Below, in pieces: positions 46,168-59,100 of a stretch of 64,000 nt of DNA (position 1 is the first letter of the stretch; the number at the start of each line of letters is the position of its first letter). Origin of the DNA: Berghia stephanieae (lineage: Eukaryota > Mollusca > Gastropoda > Nudibranchia > Aeolidiidae). The translations under genes and the position numbers were made by a program. A model generated the notes under the pieces. That model worked only from the letters and a program-made list of their open reading frames with translations, did not search any database and was not told where the DNA came from. Where the stretch lies: positions 93,283,652 to 93,347,651 of the forward strand of contig CM067442.1 of the NCBI GenBank assembly GCA_034508935.3. The letters are read 5' to 3'.

Positions 46168-47141
46168 TAGATTGCCATAGTGATTCTTGTAGTTGACTTT
46201 AATCATTCAACTCAAAATATGCCTTTGCAGTAGTCAAGATCTTAAATCGTTAATTTTAAGTACATTTTTTTATGTGCAAGTCATAATCTTTACACAGTGC
46301 ATAATAGAAGTTGTGAACAAGCAAATCTTGAAATCACAGAAATCTCAATTTCTGTTGTAACCCCTATATTTTCATAAAATTGACAACATGAATATCTCAA
46401 ACACTTTTAAAGACTAACATGGAATCTCTATCTAATTGGGCAGTCACTTGTGAGTGCAAAATTCTATTACCTTTTGTTTGTTTTGAATGGAAACACAAGC
46501 TGCCATAGCTCTCCCTGTGGCATTAAGGGTTACGCATGCGTGTGTGTGTTTGTGTCTAAGGGCTGTGTGAAGCATGCTTGACCAGAACAAGACCTCTCTA
46601 CCAAGTACCACTGGGAGACTGGAGAGGCAGTGATAGCCTGAGGTTGTTACTGATGCGTAAAATCAAACAAGCTATTAGGGATGGGGTGAGTAGAGGGGTG
46701 AAGCAGATAAGTGAGGAATTATAGTGATTCTTAGATAAGCAAAATAGGGTATGGAGAAGTGCCAGATGAAAACAGAAAATAAAAAGTCACGGGGTCAGTG
46801 CCAAACTCAGCATCCTATTGACACGACACCCTCCGCCTGGCAGAGAGAGAGGACAGCGAGCGGTCGCACAAACGACTATCCAGCCACACAATAATATGGC
46901 TTTCAAACTTGATATATTACATCCCCCCAGATGTTAGATCTGGTTTCATAGTTTCAGAATTTTTGCTGCCCTTATAACACTGTATAAACAGGAAAAAATC
47001 TCATTTCATGGGGCTTATGACTCAAGGCAAAAAAATATTCTGACATTATATAATGTTCAGTAATACTTATGCTGAGTGGGCTTTTAATTCTACCAGTTCT
47101 TTAAAAAAAAGTTGTTGGGTTAATACAAATGTGATCCTATT
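46168..47141. other. Downstream of TRMT1L; mostly unclassified
   Basis: Has a CAGAGAGAGAGGACAGCGAG block near 46841 and a short GT tract at 46540-46556. ATTAAA on the minus strand (47088-47083), 54 bp past the TRMT1L stop, is the likely polyadenylation signal. Confidence 0.45.
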
Positions 47142-50100
47142 CTATGATAAAAGTTTATGAAGCTGATCCACATTTGCTGAGGTTCGCACGGCACAAGGAT
47201 CAAAATGTGTTCGACTTGCTTTGTATCCAGACTGTTGAAGGATGGCGATAACTTTATCAATCCTGGAGATTAAAAGAAAACTAAGTGTTTGAGACTGAAA
47301 TTGATATTTGTATAATTAGAATAAGAATATTTAAAAAAAAAAAATAATGGGGAGAAAATCTCACTCCTTATGGCTCTTTATGAACCATTTTTCATGTAAG
47401 TGTGATGGATCCTTAAAATGGTCGTGTGGATATGACAAAGAAAAAAGTAATCTTCACAGTGAAAAGAATGCAGTTAGAATTCCACGTGATGTTAAAATTT
47501 TAGTGCTTCAAATCCGTGGTGGTGCATGTCAAATACCTCTGTGAAAAAAAATCAACATTTTAAAGTTAAAAGTAACGTTTAAAAAAACTAAGCAAAATCT
47601 TGACTTACTTTGGAAGATTAGCTACTTTTAGTTTGTTGACATTATAAAAGAATGGAACATTTGATGATTGACAGAGCAAAATCTGTTTCTTATCCTTTCC
47701 AAGTTCTGTTTCCTTCCGCATTTTCTTGACATCAACAACTGAACTGTCGTCTGTTGGTTTCCTCTTTTCACCACCCTCTTGGCTCATGCTGTCTGTCTTT
47801 GAATTGGCTGTGTCTAACATTGTCATTCCCTCGTCCAAATTTGATTGACATGGCAGTAATTCAGAATTGTGACTGTTGTTATTTGAATTATGTTCAGAAT
47901 CTTTACTTCTTTTCCCACTAGAATTCTGCCCATCAGACGTTGATGAACTTGATTGCTTTCTATTTTCGCTCCCAAAGCTTTCAGATATAAGCAATGAAAC
48001 GACATCAATAAAATGACTGCTCATTTCCAAGTCAGCTCCAGCCTGTTGAATCTCACATACGAATTCATGGTCGAAAATTGCTCCTTTCCTAAAATTAGAG
48101 GGAAAAAGCAATCATTCAAAATTTACATTTACTTGAAATATCCTCATCAGAATATGAAGACTATCACATACTGATCCATTCTCCTAAATGAGCCTTTCAT
48201 AATGTCATGTTGCTCGCACCAAGTAACAAAAAGCCTGCAGAAATTTCTGACCACTAAAAAAAAGCCTGCAAACAAATTAAAGCGTTTAATACTGACCAAT
48301 TGAGAATGATGCAACAGTTACCTAAGTGAGTAAATATGTATCTTTTGGTACAGGGGAAAAACTGGCAAGGTTTTACACTGGCTTAAAAAAAGCAGGCAAT
48401 CCATCACCATGTAAGGTTATTCGACAACCATTATTCTCTTTATTCCCTATCGAGTATTTTTTTTAAATGAAAAAGGGGGTAAAAAAATTGGAGTTATATC
48501 TTGTGATCAAGCTGTTGATTTTTGTGAGGGGGGGGGGGGGGGGGGGGTTAAAATAAATGTGTTTTGTTTTGTCTGATGATCTTCAACATTTACAAATCTA
48601 TATTTTCAATATCCGAATTAACATATTGTGAAAAAATTAATATCACAGTTATGAAAAATGAATCATCCTGTACTGTATGTGATTCTTGTCATACATGCCT
48701 TGGTTGATCTTAACACTTCAAATATTGTTGTCTATCTCCACCCCCGAAAACAGAAAAAAAATCATTGAGAGACAAAACTAATCTTTTGTGTCTAAAATAG
48801 ATTAGAGAAAAGATCTTATGTCATACCACATCGGTCCTATTAAGACAGCTGTTTTTCCGGGGTGAGCTTGTTTACATTTACATGGCAACTTGCTGTATGG
48901 ATTTTCTGTTGTCAAAATTAAAAAAAAATATATTAGCAATACTAATCTCCAATGGATACGATAGGTTTCTAAAAAACATAATGACAATAATGTATGGAAA
49001 TGAGCGGAGTAATGATCAAAAGCTAAATTAATTCTTACTATCAGGATTCACGACCAATGTTTGATAATATCTATTGGAACTAAAAAAGGAAATTTCCAAT
49101 AAAAATACTTTCTCATTCAGTCAAGCACACATTAAATAAACAGATTCAAACAAATAAAAAATAAATACGATGCAACCTGGATACAATAAATCACGAGGGT
49201 TGGTTGTCAGATTTCTTTGTATACAATCTTTTGTTGAAAGCAGAGTGCTATTAGTAATGTTATTAATATAATAGAGAAAGGATATTTTTTTTAAAACCAC
49301 AAACAAACAAGTCTTCATCAACAATTGTATACTTATAATAAAACCATATAAAGGATTTTTAATGAATAAGTTAAATCAGAGTGGCTTGTTAAATAAAAGC
49401 ATTCATTAAATTTCAACTGAACTTTCACTTACTCTCCAAATTTTGACATTCATTTAAATGGCTATTTTATTTTTTAACTTTAAAAAAAACAACTTTTAAA
49501 TAAAATATTGTCTTGCCTTCAGGTGCTAGTTGAATCTCCATAAAAACCCGGTCTTCACAAAAGCGACAGTGCATCAACTGCACCACTTCATTAAGGGCTG
49601 CTTCACTCCTTACATGACCTCTGCCTACTTTAACACATATCAGTAAGTAATCTTCAAATGACACAACATACTGTGGGATAATTCCTTTGTTACATCTTGC
49701 AGCAGCCCTGGAAATTACAGAGACAAAAATCAAATCATACTTAGATTGATAGTTTTTTAAAAAATAAAGTCATTTGCATTTTTTCAAAACTGTCTAGAAG
49801 AAAGCATAGCAAACACTCTAAATTATAAAAATATGCGTACAGATATATCTAATTAAGCCAATACTTTAAATGGAAAATATTCAATATGAATGTACTATTG
49901 AATTCTTTTCACTTACAGCGCCATTGAAGCCAACACAATTCTGGCAGCCATCTCTTTCCAGTATTCAGTTTTGATAACACGGGCAGCATACTGTCTCCGT
50001 ATGACATGCGGTGATCGCCCAAAAGCTGATACGTCGGAAACCACAAAACAAACAACCCCACCATGACTCAAACTGTTAAAAGCAGCATCTATGTATTCTG

Positions 50101-53100
50101 GACAATTTTTGTATGGACTCAGGAATCTGAAAAGAAAGAGTATGCAGAACATCTTGTAAAAATGAGTAATAGTTTTAGATTGCGGAATCCAGTATATTGT
50201 AATTTTTCACTGTCCGTCTGTCACAAACAATATCAATAGACAACAATTCAAAATAATGGACAACTTCCAGATGAAATAAATAAATAAATAACCAAATTAA
50301 TTAATCAGAATTTTAAAAAAGAGTCTGACCTACAATGACACAGTAATTTCAAATTATTTAAAATATAAATATGACTAACATGAACTGAAAAGCTTCCATT
50401 GATAACAATGCTCTAGCTTCAGCCTGATACACATGTACTTCATCCTCATTCTGACTTTGGAATGGGTCCCCAGGAACACGGACAGAATTCAGAGTTATTT
50501 CAGTTGCATCAAATGAATTTGCATGAATGTTGGATATCAGTTTTGAGAGCTCATCATGATCTGCCATTGACACATGCACTTGTGTCTTGAGATGTTTTTT
50601 CCATTGAAGTCCAGCTATTCCTGTCGATATGAGCAGATTAAATTATTATTATTAGAGTTTATACTACTGCTGCCATATATATAAATAAAATATGGATGAG
50701 AATTATGAATATTAATAGACCGAATTTCACAATTTGATAAAAACTGGAGATTATAACATGTTGATATTCAATGGCAATGTTCATTAGCGACCTAAGATTT
50801 TGTGATGCTCATGATTTTGGTTTTAAAAGTACATTGTTATCAATTATTATTGCCCAAATCAACTACGAAACATCACATGATTCTGGTGATATAGAATAGG
50901 GAAATGCATTCCTGGAGGATGATAACAATCACTCACCACTGGCTGCAAAAGAATCACAAGCTGCAATGTAAGAAGTCTTTCCTCCCTTTTTAGATTTTAC
51001 TAATGCCCCTAATGTAGCTAAAGCAAATTCTCTGAAATGGAGAAAAAAGTAGTTGAAAAAAAAATGCAAATTAATACAATCTAAATAAGAAAAAAAAAGG
51101 GTTAGGTTTAATGTAGCGCAATATCCACTTAATGTGCTTGAAGTGCTTCACATGGGAGATCCCATGTCAACAACACTGAACATATAGGACGAGACATAAT
51201 GCAATACTACGACCACACACATCAACATATCATCACTATTATTACAACGTCATCCACAACCTCATCATTACACCATCAATACTGCAACCACCTTATCATC
51301 ATTACTACCAACTCTACAGTACTACAGCAACCACAACCACATCATCATCAAAACTATTACAAAAACAAAGACAACATCACCCTCATCATCATACTCAATA
51401 TACTAAACATTTTATTTCTTGGGAGGACTTCCGTTTTTTCATAACACTAAAGAGGGTTTTTAAAATTATATATATATATATATATATAGTCTTTTACAAA
51501 AGAAACTAGACACCTGATTGGAACAACTAAAAGGCCACATACATGTTTGGAACTAGTTTTCTTTTGGTGTGTAAATTATTGAATTTGTATAAACCATTGT
51601 AAAGTCCCAGATATTTAAAACCTGCATTGAAAATCGATTTTGCACTTTTGAGCACACAAGTGAAATCATCACAGACGACGCATTTCAGTATTCTGTATGT
51701 CCACCGTTAGATTGATCAACGCCACAACTCTTTGCCTCATTGATGCTGTCAGGTGATGGGCTGTTTCTGCTGAGATATCATTCCAAATTGTATTTATTTT
51801 GACGAACAGTTTATCAGAATTTGTACAGCATATGTTCAATGATATTCATGTCAGGTAACACAGGAAGATCACCCTTGCACTTGAATTGTTTAGGAAAACA
51901 GATATTTGTCGAGCTCTATGTGATGTGGAGTTATCATGCTGGAATATCACTACTTAATTATTCTGATTCCGAATAAACAGGACTATTTTTTTCAAGATTA
52001 ACTCTGATGTATAAGTCTGAGCTGAGCCTATGGTTGATACGTATTAGCTTAGTTTTTCTACCACTTATTAGCACTCCCCACACCATTACAGACTCATATT
52101 CTTGATCTGTTACTTCAATGATAGACTTTTGTCATTGAAACATTCACCTCGATATCGATAGGACGAAATCCAAATCCGTTTGTCTCTAGAATCAACTTCA
52201 AAAAGTGATTTGTCTGTAAATAAAACGCTGTCCCACATTTTCTGATCCAAGCCCTGGTGTTCATGTGCTCATCTCAGTCAAGAAATTTTGTGCAAAGGGG
52301 TAAGCTTTGGTCGAAACACATTTGAAACCATGCTCACTGAGCGTGAACAACTGGTGTGGCAACTGCTGCGTAGCAACGCTTATGTGAAATAGTATCTGAA
52401 ATGTATATTTTATGTGCACATTTACAAAATGTAACTTTGGTACTGATACGTTTAGCAGCCGACATCTGCTCCTCATGTGCGTCAAAAGAGGCATGCAATA
52501 CATCAATATAAATTATAAAGACAAATGTGTCTAATTCTTTCAATTTCTTTTTATTCTGAACACTCTAAATGCAGTACTTTGGAGATAACAATGTTGAACC
52601 AATAAAATATAGGAAGCCGCTATTTTCATCGTACGGTGAAAATAGTCTGTCATGCTATTTTCACCATACGGTGATAATAGCCTGACCGTGTGTAGGAGGC
52701 TATTTTCACCGTACGGTAATATCTTGGTGAACGATTTTCACCGTACGATGATGATAGTGTGGGAGACTTTTTTCACCGTCCCGTAATATTATGGTGGACG
52801 ATTTTCAGTGTACGGTGATAATAGTGTGGGAGACTTTGTTCATTGTACCATAATATTTTGGTGGACGATTTTCACCGTACAGTGATAATAGTGTAGGAGA
52901 CTTTTTTCACCGTCCCGTAAATTTTGGTGGACGATTTTCACCGTACGGTGATAACATTGTGGGAGACTTTTTTCACAGTACGAGTAATATCTATGTGGAC
53001 GATTTTCACCGTACGGTGATAATAGTGTGGTAGTGGTAGACTTTCACTTCAGCGTATGGTTGCTGCTTCTTATGGTTCACACTATTATGTTATGACGATC

Positions 53101-56100
53101 GACCCAATCAGCAAAGTCCGGTCCGCATTCGTGCACCGTCGCGAACCCGCCCGGTAGCATCGTCACAACACACCTTTCGACTAGATGCTCTGCCGTTTCG
53201 GGTTCTTGCCCACAGCGTGGACATAAAGGACAGGAAGTTAGACCCCACTGATGTAACGCACCGGCCGTTAGGCAGCTCCTCGACCGAAGCCGATTCGCAG
53301 CTACCCAGTGTCTCCTCTTACTGGTATCAAAGCCTGGCAACTTCTCACCAAGCTTAGAGGAGTGTAGGTCCCCGCCCCCACGAGGGATTGAATTCGTCCA
53401 AACCGACTTCCATCTCGTATGTGCAGCTCTGTCCGTAGTCAGGGATTCTGCGTACAAGGGTTGCCGGGACTTATTTCGGCTCGAAACGGGGGCACCGTTC
53501 ATTATGCGCATGAGAGGGGTATCCCCATTCCCTCTCTCTTTGATCTTACTCAGCCAGTTTCCCGTAATGGTCTCCCTCCGGACATCGGGGGGCTGGATCG
53601 CTGCCATCACCGGGCCCCATTCTCTAGGGGTTGTTGCTAGCGTTCCCGACACTATGTGCATCGACTTGCGAAGTTTTACATCCACCTTCTCAACGTTTCT
53701 GCTTCTACCCCACACTGGAGCGCAATACTCCGCGGTGGAATAGCATAGTGCCAGGGCGGATGTTCTCAGGAGCGCTTGGCTAGCGCCCCAAGTCGATCCC
53801 GCCAGCTTCCTCAGAAGACTATTCCGCTTCTCTATCTTCCGGGCAACCCCTTCGAGATGAACCCGATAGGTAAGGCTGCGATCCAGCGTCACCCCTAGGT
53901 ATTTTGGACGCGGCTCATATGGGAGTGGCTGGTCCCCGACTAGGACATTCAGTTTACGGGTGTGCCAACCACTGCATAAGTGAAATGCAGTGGCCACGGT
54001 TTTTGAAGTGTTCATCTTCAGGTACCACTTGTCAAAGTAGGATTTGAGTCTGGTGACGTCCTCGCTGAGTACGCTCTCGAGACGGGTCCACACTTTACTC
54101 TGAGTAACGAGTGCCCAGTCGTCTGCGTATCCCAGCCTCAGGGAGGAAGTGTTCGGCATATCGCTAATGTAAACGTTAAACAACATTGGCGCAAGTACCG
54201 ATCCCTGAGGGACCCCATTCTTCAATTTCCTAACTTTGCTCGTGGCGTCTCCCAGCGCGACGTGGAATTGCCTTTCCCCTAAGATCGAAGAGAACAACTT
54301 CAAGGTCTTTTTGCACCTTATGATTTTTGCAAGTTTGAGCATTAACCCATCGCACCAGACCGTATCGTACGCCGCTGATAGGTCTATAAACACAGCACCT
54401 GTTTGCTGTTTTCTCTCGAACCCGTGCTCAATATGCTCTGTAAGGGCAATGACCTGCTCCGTGGTGCACCTCCCTTCCCTGAAGCCTGCCTGCTCAGGTG
54501 GCAGGGCAGCGTCTAGGACCGGCCCCCATCGGTTTAATAGAACACGCTCCAACAGTTTGTAAAGACAGCTCAGCAGCGATATGGGTCTGTAACTGTCTGC
54601 CTCCTTCGCCGGCTTCCCTGGCTTCAGGATGGCAACTATCTTCGCATGCTTCCACACTTGTGGAAGCTTTCCGTTTGCAAGGATGTCAGACATTGCCTCT
54701 GCTAGCCAGGCCCGTGCCCTGGGGCCCAGATGCGTCACCATATCGGGATATACACCATCTATCCCAGCTGCTTTGCCGTTCTTCACTTCGCTAATGGCTG
54801 CACCCACTTCTCGGGGACTGAACGGGGCCGTCCAGTCCGACTCCTCCGCAGGTAGCGAGTCCAAAATCGTACGGTACGCCTTGCGGACACCGCGCTCAAA
54901 AGCCTGATTAGGGACCCGCTTGCTACGGTTCTTAATATTCTTGGCAATTGTGTCTGCCTCGCATTCCGGTGCAGCCTTCGCGAAATTCCGATCTGGGTCC
55001 AATTTCTTTATCAAACGCCAAGCGTGGCGGCTGGAGTGTGTAAAGTCGAGACTTTCCACGGTCTCCTGCCACCGTTGCTTCCTTCCCTCTGCCAGAGACT
55101 GGAGTAGTCTATCGGCTGTGTCCTGGGACTGGGTCTGCTGGTACTCTCGGTACAGCTCTTCCGACTCTGCTGTCCAGCAAGGGGTGTAGAATTTCCGTTT
55201 GCCCCGTGGAATAGAGCGTTGAGCGCTCTTAACCAGTAGCCTACTAAATCTGGTTATATTCTTGGACTTGGGAGGAATGGCAGGGCAGACCTGCTCGATA
55301 TAGGAACTGAATTCCTCCCAGTCAGCCTTCCTGAAATTCCATCTGCAAAGTGGGAGAGACTGCACCCTCGGTATTGTCACCCCAGCTGTGACAAGAACCG
55401 GCCTGTGCTGGCTATGCGGAAAGTCCCCGAGGACTGTCCGCTTCACCTGCAACGGTTCACCGTTCGCGCCTTTTGTTACGAGGGTGAGGTCTGGAGTATA
55501 CTCCTTCTTATGGCGGGTACCCCGGAAGGTACCCTTGGCTGTAGGATCGTACACTAGGTGTAGATCATTACAGTCCATCCATGAGCGGAGTTGTCTTCCT
55601 GCCTCGTTGCAGTCTCGGTAGCCCCATTCGTGATGGTGGCTATTAAAGTCTCCCAGACAGATGGAAGGATGGCTGACCACCGGTACCGGTGGTGTAGTCC
55701 AAGTCGCTCTAGGTGGTTTGTAAATATTATGCAAACACAGTCCACCTACTTCCACGGAAATTCGGTTCACCCCATTGCTGTCCGTTACGCTCTCAATGAC
55801 CCTTACCTTCGATGGCTCTTTAGCGTAAACGCTAACCCCTCCTTTGAGCCTCGAAGTGTCCTCGCGTTGGACCACCGTATAGCCTGGGATCTGGAATCGG
55901 GAAGATTGCGCGCCTGAATAAAGGTGGGTCTCCTGTAAAAGGAGGATATCAACGCAATGAACGGCCAGTAGCTTTGATAAAAGCTCATTTTTTGCCATAC
56001 TCTGGCTCTCGACGTTCAGGGACAATATACGCGTCAGTTCGCCATCCCCGCCGTCGCATTTTCCAATCGGCAGGCCGCGAATCGATTGATGCATGGGACG

Positions 56101-59100
56101 TTTGCTTTTTTCTCGGACGTGCCGACGACCCGGGCGACACGAACGCGGTATTATTTGGCTAGGCGGCAGACCGCTTCGCCATTGACGGGACTGTTTGGGA
56201 CTCGACATAAGGACAATAGTGTGGCGCCCGGGATAGGGCTGCTATTCGGGCACCGGGTTTGGATCAAATTTAGTCACACACCGGGGCGAGCAGCTCATGT
56301 GGCTCGTTGGCTCGATACCCGGGATGGTCTCGTGACGGTCGACCGGGATTTACACCTTTGCCCTCCCGTGTGCCTCAAGCCCCCTCACCAACTGCAAGGT
56401 AAAGATCCACGAGGGGGAGCGTATGGTGATAATAGTGTGGGAGACTTTTTTCACCGTACGGTAATATCTTGGTGGACGATTTTCACCGTACAGTGATAAT
56501 GGTGTGGAAGGCTATATTCAGAGTAAGGTGATAATAGTGCGAGAGACTACATATATTCATTATAATGGTGTGGAAAGCTATATTCATCGTACGGTGATAA
56601 TAGTGTTGGAGACGATTTTCATCTTACGGTGAAAATAGCCTGACACACTATTTTCACCGTACGGTGATAATGGTGTGGAAGGCTATATTCATTGTACGGT
56701 GATAATAGTGTGGGAGACTATATTCACTATAATGGTGTGGCAGGCTATATTCACTGTACGGTGATATAGTGTGGGAGACTTATTTTCACGGTACGGTAAT
56801 ATCTTGGTGGACGATTTTCACAGTACGGTGATAATAGTGTGGGAGACTATTTTCACCGTACGGTAATATTTGGTGGACGATTTTCACCGTACGGTGATAA
56901 TGGTGTGGAAGGCTATATTCAGTGTACAGTGATAATAGTGCGCGAGACTACATATATTCATTATAATGGTGTGGAAAGCTATATTCATCGTACAGTGATA
57001 ATAGTGTGGAAGACGATTATCATCTTGCAGTGAAAATAGCCTGACACACTATTTTCACCGTACGGTAATAATGGTGTGGAAGGCTATATTATTCACTATA
57101 CGGTGATAATAGTAGGGCCGACTATTTTCACCGTACGGTAATATCTTGGTGATAATAGTGTGGGAGTCTATTTTCACCGTACGGTAATATCTTGGTGATA
57201 ATAGTGTGGGAGACTATTTTCACCGTATGGTAATATCTTGGTGGACGATTTTCACCGTACGGTGATACATGTGGGAGACTTTTTTCCCTGGGTGGGGTTC
57301 CTGACCTCCCATAGTGGGCAGGGAGGTACTTATTGTCTCTTCTATCCCCCTTTATCTGTTTTCCATTGGCTTTGTCTTGGAATGAGATTACTTGGTTTTG
57401 TCCTGTCCCTGGTCGGATGTCCTGGCTGAGAGGGAAACAGTCAAATGTATAGTTAGTTTTGGGAGATGATATTTTTTCCTTGTAAATCATCTCTCTGTTA
57501 TAAATAAATAAAATAAATAAATTCCTTTATTCATCCACAGGGGAAATTTGTCTCTAGAGTCTATTCCAAGGGAAGACTGGAATAACCCAGGAACAGCCGC
57601 AGTGCAGCGCCGCAAACTGAGCTAGGGCGAGGTGACTTGCTCAAGGCCACACGCAGCGGGTAATCGAACTTGGTACCTTTCGGGTACGAAGAGAAGAACG
57701 TACTGCTGAGCCACGCTGTCCCGTACGGTAATAATGGTGTGGAAGGCTATATTATTCACTATACGGTGATAATAGTGGGGCCGACTATTTTCACCGTACG
57801 GTAATATCTTGGTGATAATAGTGTGGGAGGCTATTTTCACCGTACGGTAATATCTTGGTGATAATAGTGTGGGAGACTATTTTCACCATACGGTAATATC
57901 GATAAGGGCGTATTGATAATATGAACTGTATTATGTTTTGTTTACGTGTTATATATAATTTGTAAACATTTGAGTGTATTCCTCTTAGTGGGGGCCTGTG
58001 CTTGTGTCTGGATGAGACTTTTTGGTGATCTCAAACAAAGTACTTTGATGGTGTGCTCTTGGAATCTACATGTTTCCTATTTGAACCAATTCCCCTTTGT
58101 CTTACCTTTTCTTGGGTGCTTTAATTGTAATTCTAGAACTTTTTACTTTCCCATTTTCTTCCTTTTTACTGGCGTTGATATGACCTAATGTGTTGCAAGC
58201 GCAGTAAAACCCTTAAAAACAAACAAAACAAAACAGACTTTTTTCACCATCCCGTAATATTTTGATGGACGATTTTCACCGTACGGTGATATATAATAGT
58301 GTGGGAGACTGTGTATTTTCACCGTACGGTCATATCTTGGTGGACTATTTTCACCGTACAGTGATATATGTGGGAGACTTTTTTCACCATCCCGTAATAT
58401 TTTGGTGGACGATTTTCAGCGTACGGTGATAATAGTGTGGGTGACTTTTTACACCATCCCGTAATAATTTGGTGGACGTACGGTAAAGATCATCCACCAA
58501 AATATTACCGTACGGTGATAATAGTGTGGGAGACTTATTTTCACCGTACGGTAATATTTTGGTGGACAATTTTCACCATACGGCCTGACACACTATTTTA
58601 ACAAACTTCGCGGCATTTGTCTGTGTTGAACCCATGACCTCAAGAAGTCGGATGTAGCGGCTTAACCCATAGAGGCCCGGTGTTTACTAAAAAAAATTCC
58701 CCTGAGGCCCAGTGTAAGGGGCATAACTCTTAACAAAATAATACCAACACAAAGTTAAAAAATTATTAAACGAGCACCAAATGATATAAAATTATAATTT
58801 TAATTCCTTTTTATAGCCAGATAAATTTGCTTTCGAATGATATATAACATGACATGTTTTGATTTCAATAAATTGGGAAAAAAAATATTAAAAAAAAAAA
58901 CTCGTTCCCCGCACCCCCATTCCCGTCATTTTCGTCAATCTCGGACTCCGATTCAGTGTCAGAATCACCTTGATCGGGTGCTAACGCCTCGTCTTGTCCA
59001 TCCCCACCATTGTTTACATCTTCTCTTTCTAGTTCGATATCGCTTTCATTTCCAAAATCCTCTTCATCTTCTACACCACTCTCCAAAACATCATTTCTAG

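Larger units (their letters stand above)
57287..58234 (+). repeat. Family A retroposon, copy A7, with internal insertion
   Basis: Flanked by the 11-bp repeat AGACTTTTTTC (57276-57286, 58235-58245), which is spacer sequence of the palindromic satellite. The 5' part is 57287-57500 and the 3' part about 57930-58234, ending CCTTAAAAACAAACAAAAC. Between them lie a CORE-SINE-like element and another block of palindromic units. Confidence 0.88.

Noticed and set aside
51199-51444. 81-codon His/Thr/Ile-rich frame
   Set aside because: Translation of a CAT/ACA-rich low-complexity tract.
53419-56496. Plus-strand frames of 60-136 codons over the LINE
   Set aside because: Antisense shadows of the 1043-codon LINE ORF.
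56839-58569. Short frames reading FHRTVI or PYGEN repeats
   Set aside because: They are translations of the palindromic satellite in different frames.
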